A stretch of 64,000 bases of DNA from Cupriavidus malaysiensis (GCF_001854325.1 NZ_CP017754.1:1178001-1242000); one strand, 5' to 3'; numbered from the stretch's first letter, positions 33,064 through 41,810 are shown. Program-made: numbers and translations. The notes: a model not told the origin generated them from the sequence alone.

Positions 33064-34342
33064 TGTATAGACCGGGGACATAGGTGACACCTGTGCGAGG
33101 ACATGGTTGACACATATTAAGCCGCCTGGTGGTCGTTCAAATCGATGTAGCCGAAGCAGTGATCGACGAAATACAGATCGAATCGTCCATCGTGGTTGGG
33201 TTGTGGGCGCAAGGCGACCGGGAAATCTCGTAGGGCATTGGACACTTTGAAGGTTTGCCCGCGAAAGCGCAGTTGTCCGTCCCATTTGATCTTCACCACC
33301 AGATCGTCAGGGCCGTATTCGATCTCCGGTAGCACCTCCGGATAGGAGCGAGGACTGGGCTGATAGCGTGTCACCGGCGTCGCCAGGCCGAGTGCCTCGT
33401 GTGGGCGCTGCAAGTTGTAGATATCGCGCCAGGCATCAAACGCATGCTGGGCTTGCAGGCTGGAGGCAAAGCCACGGGCATTGATCACTTCGGCTTTGAG
33501 GGTGCGGTGAAAGCGTTCGTCCTTGCCATTGGTTTGAGGATGGGCCGGACGGCTATGGGTCAGGCGCACGCCCAGCCGGATGAGCCAGACCCCCAGGCCG
33601 GTGAGCTGCCCCGGTTGTGAAGGACTGCCCCACGGCGCCCCATTGTCGGCGTTGATACGCCAAGGCAGTCCGAAGTGGCGAAAGGCCTGGGCCAGGTGCT
33701 CCTGGACCACAGCGGTGTGGGTCTGCGTACAGGCGGCCAGCGTGACGGCGAAGCGGGAATGATCGTCCAGTACCGTCAATGGTGAGCACATCTGGCCATC
33801 GTGCGTGCGAAAGCCGCCCTTGAAATCCATTTGCCACAGCTGATTGGGCGCCGCATGTTCAAAGCGTTGCCAGGGCTGGGCCTTGACCGAGGCTTCGGGT
33901 GAGATCAGGCCATGTCGATGCAGGATGGACGTCACGGTGCTCGGAGCCGGCACCGGTGTGTGGCCCAGATCCTGAAGCCGCCGGCTGATCTTGCGCCCGC
34001 CCCAAGCCGGGTGCTGCAGGCGCAGGGCGACGACCAGTCGCTCCAGTTCCTCCGCCGTTCGGGTCGGACTGGTCGCGGGCCGGCGCGACCGCTCGACCAA
34101 GCCAGCCATCTCCTGTTCGGTGTACCGAGCAATCCACTTATAGCCGGTCTGCGGGGAGATGCCGTAGCGTTGGCATAGCTGGCGGCGATTGCAGCCCTCT
34201 TGCTGGGCGAGCAGGACGAATTCGTGGCGCAGGCTCATGGTGTCGCGTGGGCTCCACGGCATGACGGACTCCGGCAGAAACTCTGCCGTGAAGTGTCAAC
34301 CATGTCCTCGCACAGGTGTCACCTATGTCCCCGGTCTATACA
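33064..34342. mobile_element. Intact IS481-family insertion sequence, 1279 bp
   Basis: Bounded by 50-bp terminal inverted repeats that are identical base for base (33064-33113 and 34293-34342, each beginning TGTATAGACCGGGGACATAG when read inward). Both ends are TGT...ACA, as in the IS481 family. The element is flanked by a 6-bp direct duplication, GCGAGA, at 33058-33063 and 34343-34348. A single transposase gene fills it. Intact ends and duplication point to a recent insertion. Confidence 0.97.
33117..34262 (-). CDS. IS481-family transposase
   Basis: 381 aa, full length. N-terminal helix-turn-helix pair (CNRRQLCQRYGISPQTGYKW), then an rve-type DDE integrase core: Asp146 in LWQMDFKGG, Asp206 in INADNGAPW and Glu249 in NGKDERFHRT. 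The C-terminal domain (GYIDLND near the end) is the beta-rich tail seen in this family. GGAG precedes the ATG at 34262. The gene ends 4 bp inside the left terminal repeat. No frameshift or stop, so probably active. Confidence 0.95.
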   Translation of the reverse strand: MPWSPRDTMSLRHEFVLLAQQEGCNRRQLCQRYGISPQTGYKWIARYTEQEMAGLVERSRRPATSPTRTAEELERLVVALRLQHPAWGGRKISRRLQDLGHTPVPAPSTVTSILHRHGLISPEASVKAQPWQRFEHAAPNQLWQMDFKGGFRTHDGQMCSPLTVLDDHSRFAVTLAACTQTHTAVVQEHLAQAFRHFGLPWRINADNGAPWGSPSQPGQLTGLGVWLIRLGVRLTHSRPAHPQTNGKDERFHRTLKAEVINARGFASSLQAQHAFDAWRDIYNLQRPHEALGLATPVTRYQPSPRSYPEVLPEIEYGPDDLVVKIKWDGQLRFRGQTFKVSNALRDFPVALRPQPNHDGRFDLYFVDHCFGYIDLNDHQAA

Positions 34343-34348
34343 GCGAGA

Positions 34349-34490
34349 CAAAGAAAGTGAGTCGGCTCCCCGCAGGGGAGTCGAAACAGGCCGTTGCCTC
34401 GCACACCGACACCGCCCGAAGACAAGCACAGAGTCACGAGGGCCGAGACAGGCCGTTGCCTCGCAATCCGACATCGCTCGAATCCAAGCC
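34349..34490. repeat. Inverted partial copy of the 441-bp repeat unit
   Basis: From 34349 the sequence is the reverse complement of the opening of the 441-bp units: it contains GGCTCCCCGCAGGGGAGTCG, AACAGGCCGTTGCCTCGCA and GCCCGAAGACAAGC in reversed order, and a second, more diverged stretch. It starts with CAAAGAAAGTGAG, the right arm of the hairpin split by the insertion sequence. Confidence 0.85.
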
Positions 34491-34535
34491 CTCGACCATC
34501 ACCCCCTCGACCATCACCCCCTCGACCATCACCTC
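34491..34535. repeat. 15-bp tandem repeat overlapping the IclR stop codon
   Basis: Three copies of CTCGACCATCACCCC, the last with one change. The stop codon of the convergent IclR gene (34529-34531) lies inside the third copy. Confidence 0.9.
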
Positions 34536-35314
34536 CTCCTCCCCCCCAACTGCCGGCTAACCCCCGCCGCGGCCTCCTTCACCACCCCCACCAGCTCCTC
34601 CATCCGCTCCGGCCCCATATACTGCACCGCGCTCGTCACGCTGATGGCCGCCACGATGCGCCCGGTGGCGTCGCGCACGGGCGCTGCCACGCAGCGGATC
34701 GAGGGCTCGTCCTCGCCGAGGTCGAAGGCGCTGTCGCGCGCCGCATAGCCGCGCATCAGGCGCAGCCATTCTTCCTCGCCCGGCGCGGGTTTGCCGGCGG
34801 CGGCTTCGTGCGCGCGGATACGGCGCCACTCGTCCTCGCCGCGGTCGAGTACCAGGGCCTTGCCGACGCCGGTGGTGGTGATGGGATTGCGCCCGCCGAT
34901 GCGCGAGCTGATCTCGACCGCGCGCTGTCCGGGCAGCTTGTCGAGATAGATCACTTCCTCGTCGACCAGCGTGGCGAGGTGCACGGTGTCGCGCGTCTGC
35001 GCGGCGAGTTGTTCGAGGAAGGGCTTGGCGCTGGCCAGCACGTCGGACTCGCGGTGGGCCTGGAAGCCGAGTTCGATCAGTTTGCTGCCCAGGCTGTAGC
35101 CGCGACGTGGTTCGTGCTGCAGGTAGCGCGCCTCGACCAGCGCGGAGGCGAGCCGGTGCGCGGTGCTGGAGGACAGGCCGGTGTGCTTGACGATCTCGGG
35201 CAGCGAGGTGAAGCCCTTGGCGACGGTTTCGACGATCTCCAGGCCGCGGAACAGGGTCTGGCTGGCGCTGGTGCGCTTGGCGGGTTCGTCGGAGTCGGGC
35301 GTGCGGGTAGGCAT
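34529..35314 (-). CDS. IclR-family transcriptional regulator
   Basis: 261 aa from ATG 35314. N-terminal winged helix (LFRGLEIVETVAKGFTSLPEIVKHTGLSSSTAHRLASALV) and C-terminal effector domain with LGSKLIELGFQAHRESDVL, ATLVDEEVIYLDKLPGQRAV and CVAAPVRDATGRIVAAISVT, all typical of IclR proteins. The start is uncertain because no ribosome site is strong; a longer frame begins at 35368. It is divergent from the FAD-linked oxidase gene, with 185 bp between, which it most likely controls. Its last codons have been replaced or extended by the 15-bp repeat. Confidence 0.88.
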   Translation of the reverse strand: MPTRTPDSDEPAKRTSASQTLFRGLEIVETVAKGFTSLPEIVKHTGLSSSTAHRLASALVEARYLQHEPRRGYSLGSKLIELGFQAHRESDVLASAKPFLEQLAAQTRDTVHLATLVDEEVIYLDKLPGQRAVEISSRIGGRNPITTTGVGKALVLDRGEDEWRRIRAHEAAAGKPAPGEEEWLRLMRGYAARDSAFDLGEDEPSIRCVAAPVRDATGRIVAAISVTSAVQYMGPERMEELVGVVKEAAAGVSRQLGGRRR

Positions 35315-35499
35315 GGATGGGAGCGTGTGGTGCGGGGTGTTCGCCGCGCGTGGCAGGCGGCGCTCCATTCTAGTCCAGTGCGCGCCGCGCGCAGTGCGAT
35401 GGCACTGGAACGCCGGCGCGGGCGGGAGGATAATCCGCTGCAGCGGATGCGGCGCGCCGCCGTGGCGGGCGCGCCATCAGTGAACGAATCCATGGAGGC

Positions 35500-36891
35500 A
35501 TGGATGGCCAGAAGGAGAATACGTTGACCCAAGCCAAGCCCGTCGATCCGATCGACATTCCCGGCACGCTGCGGGAGCCCGCCGACCTGGAGAAGTACCG
35601 CGGCGACTGGAGCGGCCTCAAGGGCGGGCTGCCGGCCGTGGTGTATCGGCCGGCCAGCACGGCCGAGGTGGCCGCGATCGTGCGCAGTTGCCGCGCGCAG
35701 GGCGCGCGCATCACGGTGCAGGGCGGCCTCACCGGCCTGGCCGGCGGCGCCGCGCCGGATGCCGGCGACGTGGTGATCTCGCTGGAGCGCCTCAACCAGG
35801 TCGAGGATTTCGACGACATCGGCGGCACCATCACCGTGCAGGCCGGCGTGCCGCTGGCGAAGCTGGCCGAGATCGTCGAGGCCAGGGACTGGTACTTCCC
35901 GCTGGACATCGGCGCGCGCGGCAGCTGCCAGATCGGCGGCAACGTGTCCACCAATGCCGGCGGCAACCGCGTGCTGCGCTACGGGCCGATGCGCGACCTG
36001 GTGCTGGGCATGGAAGTGGTGCTGGCCGATGGCACCGTGATGCCGATGCTGAACCGCGTGGTGAAGAACAACACCGGTCCCGACCTCAAGCACCTCTTCA
36101 TCGGCACCGAAGGCACCTTCGGCATCGTCACCCGCGTGGTGCTGCGCCTGTTCCCGCGTCCGGCGGTGCGGCGCAGCGCGTTGTGCGCGGTGGCATCGTT
36201 CGCGCAGGTGGCCCAGCTCCTCAAGCAGGCGCGCGGGCGCCTGCCCGGGCTGTCCTCGTTCGAGGTGATGTGGCAGGAATACCTGGTGGCCGCCGCGCGC
36301 GCGCTCGGGCGCGCGGTGCCGCTGGGCGGCGGCCACCCCATCTACGTGCTGGTCGAGGCCGAAGGCAGCACCGCGCCGCAGATGCAGGAGATCTTCGAAG
36401 GCTTCCTCGGCGAGATGCTGGAAGAGGGCGTGGTGGCCGACGTGATCGTCGCGCAGACGCAGGAGCAGGCGCAGTCGCTATGGGATTTCCGCGATGCCAT
36501 CGGCGAGCTGCTCAAGCAGCTTTCGCCCTTCGTCTCCTTCGATGTGGGCATTCCGCTGCGCGTCACCGCCGACTACGTGGAGACGGCGCGCGCGCGGCTG
36601 CAGGCGGCCTTCCCGCAGGCCTCGCACCTGTTCTTCGGCCACCTCGGCGACGGCAACCTGCATATCGTCAGCGGCCCGCATGCCAGCGAGGCCGACCAGC
36701 TCGCGGTCGACGAGATCGTCTACGGGCTGGTGGCGGAAGTGGGCGGCAGCATCTCCGCCGAGCATGGCATCGGCCGCATCAAGAAGCCCTTCCTGCATCT
36801 GAGCCGCAGCGAGACCGAGCTGGAGGTGATGCGCGCGCTGAAGCGCACGCTGGATGCGGGCGACGCGCTGAACGCAGGGCGCATCCTGTAG
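35500..36891 (+). CDS. FAD-binding oxidase (GlcD/D-lactate dehydrogenase-like)
   Basis: 463 aa. N-terminal FAD-binding PCMH domain: VVYRPASTAEVAAIVR, ITVQGGLTGLAGGAAP (FAD pyrophosphate loop) and GNVSTNAGGNRVLRYGPMRDLVLG. C-terminal FAD-oxidase domain ends with SISAEHGIGRIKKPFL and MRALKRTLDAGDALNAGRIL. This matches membrane-associated oxidases of D-2-hydroxy acids (glycolate, D-lactate, 2-hydroxyglutarate). GGAGG stands just before ATG 35500; a TTG at 35524 with AAGGAG is an equally credible start. The divergent IclR gene is its likely regulator. Confidence 0.9.
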   Translation: MDGQKENTLTQAKPVDPIDIPGTLREPADLEKYRGDWSGLKGGLPAVVYRPASTAEVAAIVRSCRAQGARITVQGGLTGLAGGAAPDAGDVVISLERLNQVEDFDDIGGTITVQAGVPLAKLAEIVEARDWYFPLDIGARGSCQIGGNVSTNAGGNRVLRYGPMRDLVLGMEVVLADGTVMPMLNRVVKNNTGPDLKHLFIGTEGTFGIVTRVVLRLFPRPAVRRSALCAVASFAQVAQLLKQARGRLPGLSSFEVMWQEYLVAAARALGRAVPLGGGHPIYVLVEAEGSTAPQMQEIFEGFLGEMLEEGVVADVIVAQTQEQAQSLWDFRDAIGELLKQLSPFVSFDVGIPLRVTADYVETARARLQAAFPQASHLFFGHLGDGNLHIVSGPHASEADQLAVDEIVYGLVAEVGGSISAEHGIGRIKKPFLHLSRSETELEVMRALKRTLDAGDALNAGRIL

Positions 36892-36912
36892 CTTGCCGGC
36901 CCCGCCGCGGCA

Positions 36913-37992
36913 CTACAGTGTCGTCACCAGGCGCATCAGCTCGGCCTGGCGCGTGCAGCCCGTCTTGCGCAGGATGGCCGACAGCTGCTTGCGCAGCGTG
37001 TGCAGGCTGACTTCCAGCACCTTGCTGCAGTCGTCCACCGTGAGGCCGGCCGCGAGGTGGTGGCACAGCCGTGCCTCGGCGGGCGTCAGCGCGAACAGTT
37101 CGGCGAGCATCTCGGCGTTCGGCACGTCGAAGATATTGCGGCGCTCCACGCGCATGCCGACGCAGCCGCTCAGGCCCTGGTTCAGGTCGTTGTCCACCGG
37201 CCGCATGGCCACCCGCAAGGAGCGGCCCCAGCCGTCGGGCATGGCCAGCATGGCGGGCCGGCCGGTGGCGGCCACCTGCCGGATGCCGGCAAGCAGGCGC
37301 GCCTGCCATGCCGGTTCCCGGTGGACCAGGCGCCTGGCCTGCAGGCTCAGGTAGCTGTCGCCGCACAGCAGGGCCTCCAGCGCGGGCATGCAGGCTTGCA
37401 CGCAGCCGTCGCTGCGGCACACGAGATAGCTCTCGCGGCCGCCATCCAGCACCTGTCCCAGCAGGTCCATGCCGCGTTGCGCGGCGAGGCGCCGCGCCGC
37501 GTAGGCGTGCGTCAGCAGGCGCCCGTACTCGGCCAGGTGATCGGCATGCGCGTGGCTGGGCGTGCTCACGCGCGTGCGCTGCACGCTGAGGCCGCACATT
37601 ACTTCGTCGTCGTTGCAGACCACCACGCCGGTCAGCTGGCGCATCTGGTGGGGCAGCATGAAGTCGGTCCAGAACAGGCGGTCGTGCGCGGTCTCGTGCT
37701 CGCGCTCGGCGCACGAGTCGCTCCAGGTGCCGGCCGGCGCGTACCAGTAGCGGCGGCGGGAGTCGTCATACTGGAAGAAGTGCTGTCCGTACTCGATGAC
37801 GGCCTGCTCGTCGACGCCGACGTGCTCCAGGTAGCGCACGGTCTGGCTGGCCTTGTCGTGGCAGACGAAGGAGGCGCTGTCCGCGCCCAGGAAATCCCTC
37901 GCGGTCCGTATCACATCCAGCCAGCAGCCCTGGCCGGAGGCGACCGCCTGCACGGCGTCTTTGGCGCGCCGGAAGCTGGTGGTGCTGTGCAC
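36913..37992 (-). CDS. LuxR-family transcriptional regulator
   Basis: 359 aa from a GTG at 37992, chosen because GAGGGG lies 8 bases upstream; an ATG at 38064 would add 24 residues without a ribosome site. The C-terminal LuxR helix-turn-helix is clear: FALTPAEARLCHHLAAGLTV, then VLEVSLHTLRKQLSAILRKT. The N-terminal 280 residues have no domain I recognise, but contain several Cys and aromatic residues and no receiver signature, so it is not a two-component response regulator. It converges with the FAD oxidase gene. Confidence 0.83.
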   Translation of the reverse strand: MHSTTSFRRAKDAVQAVASGQGCWLDVIRTARDFLGADSASFVCHDKASQTVRYLEHVGVDEQAVIEYGQHFFQYDDSRRRYWYAPAGTWSDSCAEREHETAHDRLFWTDFMLPHQMRQLTGVVVCNDDEVMCGLSVQRTRVSTPSHAHADHLAEYGRLLTHAYAARRLAAQRGMDLLGQVLDGGRESYLVCRSDGCVQACMPALEALLCGDSYLSLQARRLVHREPAWQARLLAGIRQVAATGRPAMLAMPDGWGRSLRVAMRPVDNDLNQGLSGCVGMRVERRNIFDVPNAEMLAELFALTPAEARLCHHLAAGLTVDDCSKVLEVSLHTLRKQLSAILRKTGCTRQAELMRLVTTL

Positions 37993-38224
37993 GTGATGTT
38001 CCCCTCGTTTTTCTGGTGGATTCTTCCTGCGGGCATTCTGGTGAGCGGTTCGGCACGACGTCAAGCGCTGCTGCGGAGGGGATTGTCAGCGGTGCCGGCC
38101 CGGCACGACGGGGCGCGGGGGAGCAACGAGGGGAGCAACGAGGAGGGCGTGGCGCAGCGCACGCGGTGTGGGTGCCGCGTGCGGGAGGGGCGGAGCGGGG
38201 AAGGTACTACTGGTGCAACGGGTA

Positions 38225-38623
38225 CTACTGGCCGGAAGAATCGCCCGGCGATCTGCGCTGCGCGCCGCCGGCGGAGTGCGACAGCGAGCGCGACTGCGAC
38301 TTCGAGGTCGGCATCTGGTCGAGATCGGGCGGCGCGTTGCGCGCGGCCGCCTTGCTGCCGACGGCACTGTAGCGCTCGCCGATGCCGGCATTGACACCGC
38401 CGCGCGTGTACATCTTGATCTGGTCCGGCGTGGTGCGGATGCCGGAATAGGTCGAGTTCGCTGCCTGGCCGTAGACGCCGCCGGCTGCGCCGCCAGCCTC
38501 CCCGCCGCCGTACAGCGCGCGTCCGGTCGGACCGAGGCCGGACATCGAGGCATAGGAGCCGTAGGTGCCGGCGTGTGCCCCGGCGCTCAGGGCGAGGAGA
38601 ATCAGAAGTGCGTGCTGCTTCAT
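38225..38623 (-). CDS. Small secreted protein of unknown function
   Basis: 132 aa from ATG 38623, which begins a clean signal peptide (MKQHALLILLALSAGAHAG). The mature part is Gly/Ser/Tyr-rich (TYGSYASMSGLGPTGRALYG), then polar with GIRTTPDQIKMYTRGGVNAGIGERYSAV split by no hydrophobic segment. No family recognised. It lies upstream of the LuxR gene on the same strand with 230 bp between. No coupling is visible. Confidence 0.6.
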   Translation of the reverse strand: MKQHALLILLALSAGAHAGTYGSYASMSGLGPTGRALYGGGEAGGAAGGVYGQAANSTYSGIRTTPDQIKMYTRGGVNAGIGERYSAVGSKAAARNAPPDLDQMPTSKSQSRSLSHSAGGAQRRSPGDSSGQ

Positions 38624-38928
38624 ATGCGGTATCCCGTGGAGCTGCCGCCACCGATGGCGATCGCACGCCACCGCCATGCTGTGCTGCCAGGACATTGTGC
38701 GCGTTCACGCGGCCGGAATTGCTACTCCTGTCGAGGGGATGCCGAAGCATTGCCCCATCGCGGTGCCATGCCGTCTTTGGCTGTCTTTTGCTGTCTTCGG
38801 CCAGGCCCGGGGGCGGCGATGGAGCGCGCCGGCAGCGCCCGGGGTCCGGCGCGGTATGATGGCCGCGCCCGCGGTTGCCCCGCAATCCCGGGATCCGTAA
38901 TCCCGTATTCCGCCACCCGCCGTTCCCG
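38624..38928. other. Divergent intergenic region
   Basis: About 305 bp between the small secreted protein and the sigma-54 activator gene. I see no operator, repeat or small gene in it beyond short GC-rich inverted words. Confidence 0.5.
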
Positions 38929-39942
38929 ATGACGAAAGAGCCTTCCGGCCTGCAACTGGCCGGCCGCCATCCCTCCATCGCCGCCTTGCGCGACCTGGTC
39001 GCGCGCGTGGCGCGCAGCCAGGCGCGCACGGTGCTGATCTATGGCGAGACCGGCACCGGCAAGAGCCTGGTCGCGCGCATCCTCCATGAGCAGTCTGACC
39101 GCGCCGCGCGCGAGTTCATCGACATCAACTGCGCGGCCATCCCGGCGCAGCTGCTCGAATCCGAACTGTTCGGCCATGAGCGCGGCGCTTTCACCGGCGC
39201 GGTCGGCAAGAAGGAAGGACTGGTCGAGGCCGCCAACGGCGGCACCGTGTTCCTGGACGAGGTGCGCGAGCTCGACCCGGTGATGCAGTCCAAGATCCTG
39301 ACGCTGCTCGACACGCGGCGCTTCCGCCGGGTCGGCGCGGTACGCCCCATCAGCGTGGACGTGCGCTTCATCGCCGCCACCAACAAGATCCTGCTGAGCG
39401 AGGTCAAGGATGGCAAGTTCCGCGAAGACCTGTACTACCGCCTGCAGGTGATCGCCATCAACATCCCGCCGCTGCGCGAGCGCGGCGACGACATCTTCCT
39501 GCTGGCGCAGCAGGCCCTGGCGCGCTATCGGCAGCAGTACGGCAGCCGCATGGCGCACCTGGACCCCGAGGTCGAGCGCATCTTCCGCGCCTACCGCTGG
39601 CCCGGCAACGTGCGCGAGCTGGAACACCTGCTGGAGCGCATCTGCCTGCTGGAGGAGGGCGACTGCGTGCTGCCGCGCCACCTGCCGGCGCGCATCCTGC
39701 GCGAGGTCGACGCACGCGCCGATGCGTCCGCCGATGCCTCCGCCGGCACGGACGCCGCCATGGCGGCAGCGCCGGTGCCCGGCGAGGACTACCACGCCGC
39801 CACCGCGCGCTTCCAGGCGCGGCTGATCCGCGCGGCGCTCGATGCCTGCGGGCAGAACGCTGGCCAGGCGGCGCAGCGGCTGGGCCTGAGCCGCCACGCC
39901 CTGCGCCACCAGATGCTCAAGCTCGGCCTGACAGATGCGTGA
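38929..39942 (+). CDS. PspF-like sigma-54 enhancer-binding activator
   Basis: 337 aa consisting of only an AAA+ domain and a Fis-type DNA-binding domain, with no N-terminal sensor, as in PspF. Walker A GETGTGKS, sigma-54 contact loop GAFTGA, Walker B GGTVFLDEV, arginine finger region FREDLYYRLQV and WPGNVRELEHLLERI are all intact. The C-terminal helix-turn-helix is NAGQAAQRLGLSRHALRHQM. Without a sensor its activity must be set by its level or by a partner protein. The palindromes it should bind begin inside its own stop codon and precede a sigma-54 promoter for the AtuA-like gene. Confidence 0.9.
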   Translation: MTKEPSGLQLAGRHPSIAALRDLVARVARSQARTVLIYGETGTGKSLVARILHEQSDRAAREFIDINCAAIPAQLLESELFGHERGAFTGAVGKKEGLVEAANGGTVFLDEVRELDPVMQSKILTLLDTRRFRRVGAVRPISVDVRFIAATNKILLSEVKDGKFREDLYYRLQVIAINIPPLRERGDDIFLLAQQALARYRQQYGSRMAHLDPEVERIFRAYRWPGNVRELEHLLERICLLEEGDCVLPRHLPARILREVDARADASADASAGTDAAMAAAPVPGEDYHAATARFQARLIRAALDACGQNAGQAAQRLGLSRHALRHQMLKLGLTDA

Positions 39943-39985
39943 AATCCACGCATTGGCGTGGAGATTATCGCGTGAAATGCACGCA
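39936..39985. promoter_or_regulatory. Two upstream activating palindromes for the sigma-54 activator
   Basis: TGCGTG-AAATC-CACGCA at 39936-39952 and CGCGTG-AAATG-CACGCA at 39969-39985. Their centres are 33 bp apart, three helical turns. They lie about 90-130 bp upstream of the predicted transcription start, the standard position for enhancer-binding proteins. The first overlaps the stop codon of the activator gene. Confidence 0.8.
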
Positions 39986-40004
39986 GGCTGCGGGTCGGAA
40001 TTCC

Positions 40005-40017
40005 TAAGTGGTTGAAT
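40005..40017 (-). promoter_or_regulatory. IHF-like site between enhancer and sigma-54 promoter
   Basis: On the minus strand ATTCAACCACTTA matches the IHF consensus WATCAANNNNTTR at all but one position. A DNA bend here would bring the activator to the promoter. Confidence 0.55.
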
Positions 40018-40045
40018 AAAAAGGGAAGTATTTCGCGCCGGCGGA

Positions 40046-40060
40046 TGGCACGGCTTCTGC
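40046..40060 (+). promoter_or_regulatory. Sigma-54 (-24/-12) promoter
   Basis: TGGCAC-GGCTT-CTGC: the invariant GG (40047-40048) and GC (40059-40060) are separated by exactly ten bases, and the -24 hexamer matches the consensus fully. It starts 63 bp before the AtuA-like start codon. Confidence 0.82.
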
Positions 40061-40108
40061 GTAGGGACAGGCATCCGCGCCAGCCGGCGCTTCTCGGGAG
40101 CTTCCTCC

Positions 40109-41470
40109 ATGCAGTCGCTGAAGATCATCTGCCCCAACGGCCATCTCGGCTTTGCGCCGCTGCGCACGGCCAGCTTCGAACTCGGGGTGGCGGCCGGGCC
40201 CGACTACATCGCCGCCGATTCAGGCAGCGACGACGTCGGCCCGGTGCCGCTGGGTTCGGACACCTCGACCAGCCCGGAGGCCTGGCAGCGGCATGACCTC
40301 GAACAGATGCTGCTGGCCTCGCGCCGGCTGGGGGTGCCGATGATCATCGGCTCGGCCGGCGACACCGGCAGCAACAGCCGCGTCGACCTCTACGTGCGCA
40401 TCATCCGCGAGCTGGCACAGAAGCACGGGCTCAAGCGCTTCCGCCTGGGCTACTTCTACTCCGAGGTGGACAAGGCCACGCTGCGCGCCGCGCTCGAGCG
40501 GGGCCAGGCCATCCGCGGCCTGGACGGCTTCGCCGACCTCACGCGCGCCGAACTCGATGCCACCGACCGCGTGGTCGCCATGGCCGGCGTGCATCCCTAC
40601 CGCGCGCTGCTGGCGCAGGGCGTGGACGTGATCATCGGCGGGCGCAGCTCGGACGCCGCGCTGTTCGCCGCGCCGGCCCTGCACCACGGCTTCCCGGCCG
40701 ACCACGCCTACTACCTCGGCAAGGTGCTGGAATGCGCCTCCTTCTGCGCCGAGCCCTATGGCGGCAAGGAGACGGTGATGGGCACCATCTCGCACGATGA
40801 CGTGCGCGTCACCGCCATGCATCCCGAGCAGCGCTGCACGGTGGCTTCGGTCGCCGGGCACGCCATGTACGAGCGCTCCAATCCCTTCGAGGAATTCGTC
40901 GCCGGCGGCCGGCTCGACATGACGCACTGCCGCTACGAACAGGTCGATGCCCGCACCACCCGCATCACCGGCGCGCGCTTCGAGGAGGCCGGCACGGTGC
41001 GCGTGAAGCTGGAAGGCGCGGGCAAGGTCGGCGAACGCTACGTCGGCCTGTGCGGCATCCGCGATCCCTACACCATCGCCAACGTCGACCGCGTGATCGC
41101 CTGGGCACGCGAGCAGGTGCGCGCGCGCTTCGGCCCCGATGGCTACGCGCTGCACTACAACGTGTACGGGCGCGACGGCGTGATGGGCGAGCTGGAGCCG
41201 CTGCGCGACCGGCCCGGCCACGAGCTGTGCGTGATGGTGCAGGGCGTGGCCCCCACCGCCGGGATGGCGGAGGAGGTGGCCATGATCGGCCTGCGCCAGA
41301 TGTTCTACGCGCGCCTGCCGGACGTGAAGGGCACGGCGGGTTCGGTCTCGTTCCCGCTCGACGAAGTGCTGCGCGCCAGCCCGGCCTACCGCTGGACGCT
41401 GAACCACACCATCGAGGTGGCGGATCCGATGGCGCTGTTCCCCACCCACCTGACCGAAGCCGGTATCTGA
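40109..41470 (+). CDS. AtuA-like acyclic terpene utilisation family protein (DUF1446)
   Basis: 453 aa cytoplasmic protein. It opens with LKIICPNGHLGFAPLRTASF and continues with AADSGSDDVGPVPLGSD, VPMIIGSAGDTGSNSRVDLY and DVIIGGRSSDAALFAAPAL, the glycine-rich conserved blocks of the DUF1446/AtuA family. AtuA is needed for citronellol/geraniol catabolism in Pseudomonas, but most family members lie in other catabolic clusters and their reaction is unknown to me. It is followed after 19 bp by the DUF4387 gene and then a Bug receptor, forming a sigma-54-driven operon. Confidence 0.85.
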   Translation: MQSLKIICPNGHLGFAPLRTASFELGVAAGPDYIAADSGSDDVGPVPLGSDTSTSPEAWQRHDLEQMLLASRRLGVPMIIGSAGDTGSNSRVDLYVRIIRELAQKHGLKRFRLGYFYSEVDKATLRAALERGQAIRGLDGFADLTRAELDATDRVVAMAGVHPYRALLAQGVDVIIGGRSSDAALFAAPALHHGFPADHAYYLGKVLECASFCAEPYGGKETVMGTISHDDVRVTAMHPEQRCTVASVAGHAMYERSNPFEEFVAGGRLDMTHCRYEQVDARTTRITGARFEEAGTVRVKLEGAGKVGERYVGLCGIRDPYTIANVDRVIAWAREQVRARFGPDGYALHYNVYGRDGVMGELEPLRDRPGHELCVMVQGVAPTAGMAEEVAMIGLRQMFYARLPDVKGTAGSVSFPLDEVLRASPAYRWTLNHTIEVADPMALFPTHLTEAGI

Positions 41471-41489
41471 AGGACCGAGGAAGACCACG

Positions 41490-41810
41490 ATGAGCACCCA
41501 GAAACTGCACGAGCTGGCCAAGACCATTCGCAGCAAGAATGCCGGCGTCAACAAGATCACCTTCGATATCATCTTCCGCGATGCCGCCGAGTACGAACGC
41601 GTGAAGCGCTCGGGCGTGCTGTCGCGCGAGCGTGTGGCAGCGCTGTACGGCATTGCCGGCGAGCGCATCTCCGACTTCGTCGCCTACGATCCGGCCTTCG
41701 CCATCAAGTTCACCATCTACCGCAGCCGGCCCAGCGGCAGCGCCGGCGATGGCGACATCTTCGGCGCGCAGCAGTACGCACCGCTGCTCGACCTCGACAT
41801 TCCCGCCTGA
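41490..41810 (+). CDS. DUF4387 family protein
   Basis: 106 aa. LHELAKTIRSKNAGVNKITFDIIFRD and RVAALYGIAGERISDFVAYDPAFAIKFTIYR are conserved blocks of DUF4387. Genes of this family commonly accompany DUF1446/AtuA-like genes, and the pairing here suggests that both act as parts of one enzyme. No catalytic role is known to me. Confidence 0.85.
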   Translation: MSTQKLHELAKTIRSKNAGVNKITFDIIFRDAAEYERVKRSGVLSRERVAALYGIAGERISDFVAYDPAFAIKFTIYRSRPSGSAGDGDIFGAQQYAPLLDLDIPA

